Below are positions 63,429 through 64,000 of a stretch of 64,000 bases of DNA, piece by piece. Every line of letters starts with the position of its first letter. Within the stretch, counting starts at the first letter, position 1. Below the pieces are notes generated by a model. That model searched no databases. It was not told where the DNA came from and worked only from the letters and a program-made list of their open reading frames with translations. Source of the DNA: Opitutaceae bacterium (GTDB lineage Bacteria; Verrucomicrobiota; Verrucomicrobiia; Opitutales; Opitutaceae); NCBI GenBank assembly GCA_028688225.1, contig JAQTYQ010000019.1, positions 1 through 64,000 on the forward strand, read 5' to 3'. The position numbers were made by a program, and so were the translations under genes.

Positions 63429-64000
63429 ATGATCCGTCTCAAGCAGCATCCGGTTTTTTGCGGAAGCGCGGCCCTGGTCGCGACGCTGCTGGCGGTGGAG
63501 AGCTGGTGGCTGCACGCCGTCCGCCGGGCGGAGGCCCTGGCGTGGGCCACGCTGGCCCAAAAACAACAGGAATGGCACGTACTTACCGCGCGGGAACCGA
63601 TCCCGGCGGAGCTTCAAGCCGCAGATACCGCGGCCATCCTGGGCCGGGCCGAAGACGAACTTGCCGTGTTGGAGGAAAGTCTCGGGCGTCTGGGGTTTAC
63701 GGCCGAGGTTTTTCGCGAAGAAGCATCGGCGCAGCCGGCCTCGCGGCTTGAGGCGTTCTTTGATCTCGCCGGTTTCTGCCGTCGTTGGCAGGAGAAAGCC
63801 GGCGGCGCCGGCGTGAAAATATCCGCGGAGGAGGCCTTTGGTTTTTCCGACTACGTTCATGCCGGTCCCGATCCCGGGGTCATTCCTGTGATCCATCGCC
63901 AGCGGCTGATGGTGGAGCGTCTTTTGGAGGCCCTTTTGGCATCGAGTCCGAGCGAACTGGTGGCCGTGCAACGGGAACGGCCGCGGGGGCATGCGGCGGC
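63429..64000 (+). CDS. Amuc_1100-like (PilO-position) pilus protein, cut by window edge
   Basis: 190 visible residues from ATG 63429, 12 bases after the PilM-PilN gene. Short cytoplasmic start, one membrane helix (VFCGSAALVATLLAVESWWL), then a helical/coiled stretch with many Ala, Glu and Gln residues (LAWATLAQKQQEWHVL), and HRQRLMVERLLEALLASSP near the cut. Bitopic design and position are those of PilO; in Verrucomicrobiota this slot is held by Amuc_1100-family pilus-like proteins. Homology cannot be proven by eye. Confidence 0.65.
   Translation, partial: MIRLKQHPVFCGSAALVATLLAVESWWLHAVRRAEALAWATLAQKQQEWHVLTAREPIPAELQAADTAAILGRAEDELAVLEESLGRLGFTAEVFREEASAQPASRLEAFFDLAGFCRRWQEKAGGAGVKISAEEAFGFSDYVHAGPDPGVIPVIHRQRLMVERLLEALLASSPSELVAVQRERPRGHAA

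Overview
The window reads as a chromosomal segment of a high-GC Gram-negative bacterium, most likely a Verrucomicrobiota member of the Opitutaceae type. This is inference from gene content: a PilM-PilN fusion followed by an Amuc_1100-like pilus protein, a Rho with a long basic Gly/Pro-rich N-terminal extension, pairs of GspE/PilB ATPases around pilT, and lipoprotein/ABC sugar systems under LacI control. No rRNA, tRNA or CRISPR array was seen.

Region 1 (1-7510, almost all minus strand) is a catabolic cluster. It holds a PfkB sugar kinase, an AraC regulator, a xylose-isomerase-family enzyme with its metal ligands intact, an acetamidase/formamidase-family hydrolase, a class I/II aminotransferase, an MFS transporter and an amidohydrolase cut by the window edge. 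The mix of sugar and amide/amine enzymes suggests an unusual substrate.

Region 2 (7911-21383) is the most interesting part. A tightly packed minus-strand operon (gaps or overlaps of a few bases) encodes two RbsC-type permeases, a lipoprotein sugar-binding protein, an AllA-like cupin, an L-fucose/L-arabinose isomerase-like protein, a GatZ/KbaZ-like protein, a PfkB kinase, a cyclase-family hydrolase, a fused E1 alpha-beta 2-oxoacid dehydrogenase and a free-standing 76-residue lipoyl domain. A LacI regulator and the matching single-domain ABC ATPase lie divergently on the plus strand. Matching palindromes (CGTTTA-N2-TAAACG) sit in front of each transcription unit and are the likely LacI operators.

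Region 3 (21615-32809) is housekeeping and type IV pilus motor genes: comM, an HD-domain protein, coaE, rho, a GspE-type ATPase, pilT, a second GspE/PilB ATPase and pilC.

Region 4 (32935-39600) is a repeat- and relic-rich stretch: a truncated IS481-type transposase, a 45-bp duplicate of the end of a YhaM-like gene, a secreted alpha-toroid protein bracketed by a 17-bp inverted repeat, and a REP-associated tyrosine transposase with at least seven flanking REP palindromes.

Region 5 (39648-60888) is mostly core metabolism: hisF, gltX, thrH, mtnP, glnS, a type II NADH dehydrogenase, dxs-xseB, a Ste24-type protease, a secreted nuclease/phosphatase-fold protein and a pdhABC operon. Small accessory genes (HicBA, DUF4260, a TonB-domain lipoprotein) and two more palindromic repeat families are interspersed.

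Region 6 (61045-64000) has a NUDIX hydrolase and the start of a type IV pilus assembly locus. Across the window, degenerate tandem repeats with a strict 6- or 7-base period occur at six loci: directly in front of pilC, pdhB, pdhC and hisF, inside glnS (in frame), and in one spacer.
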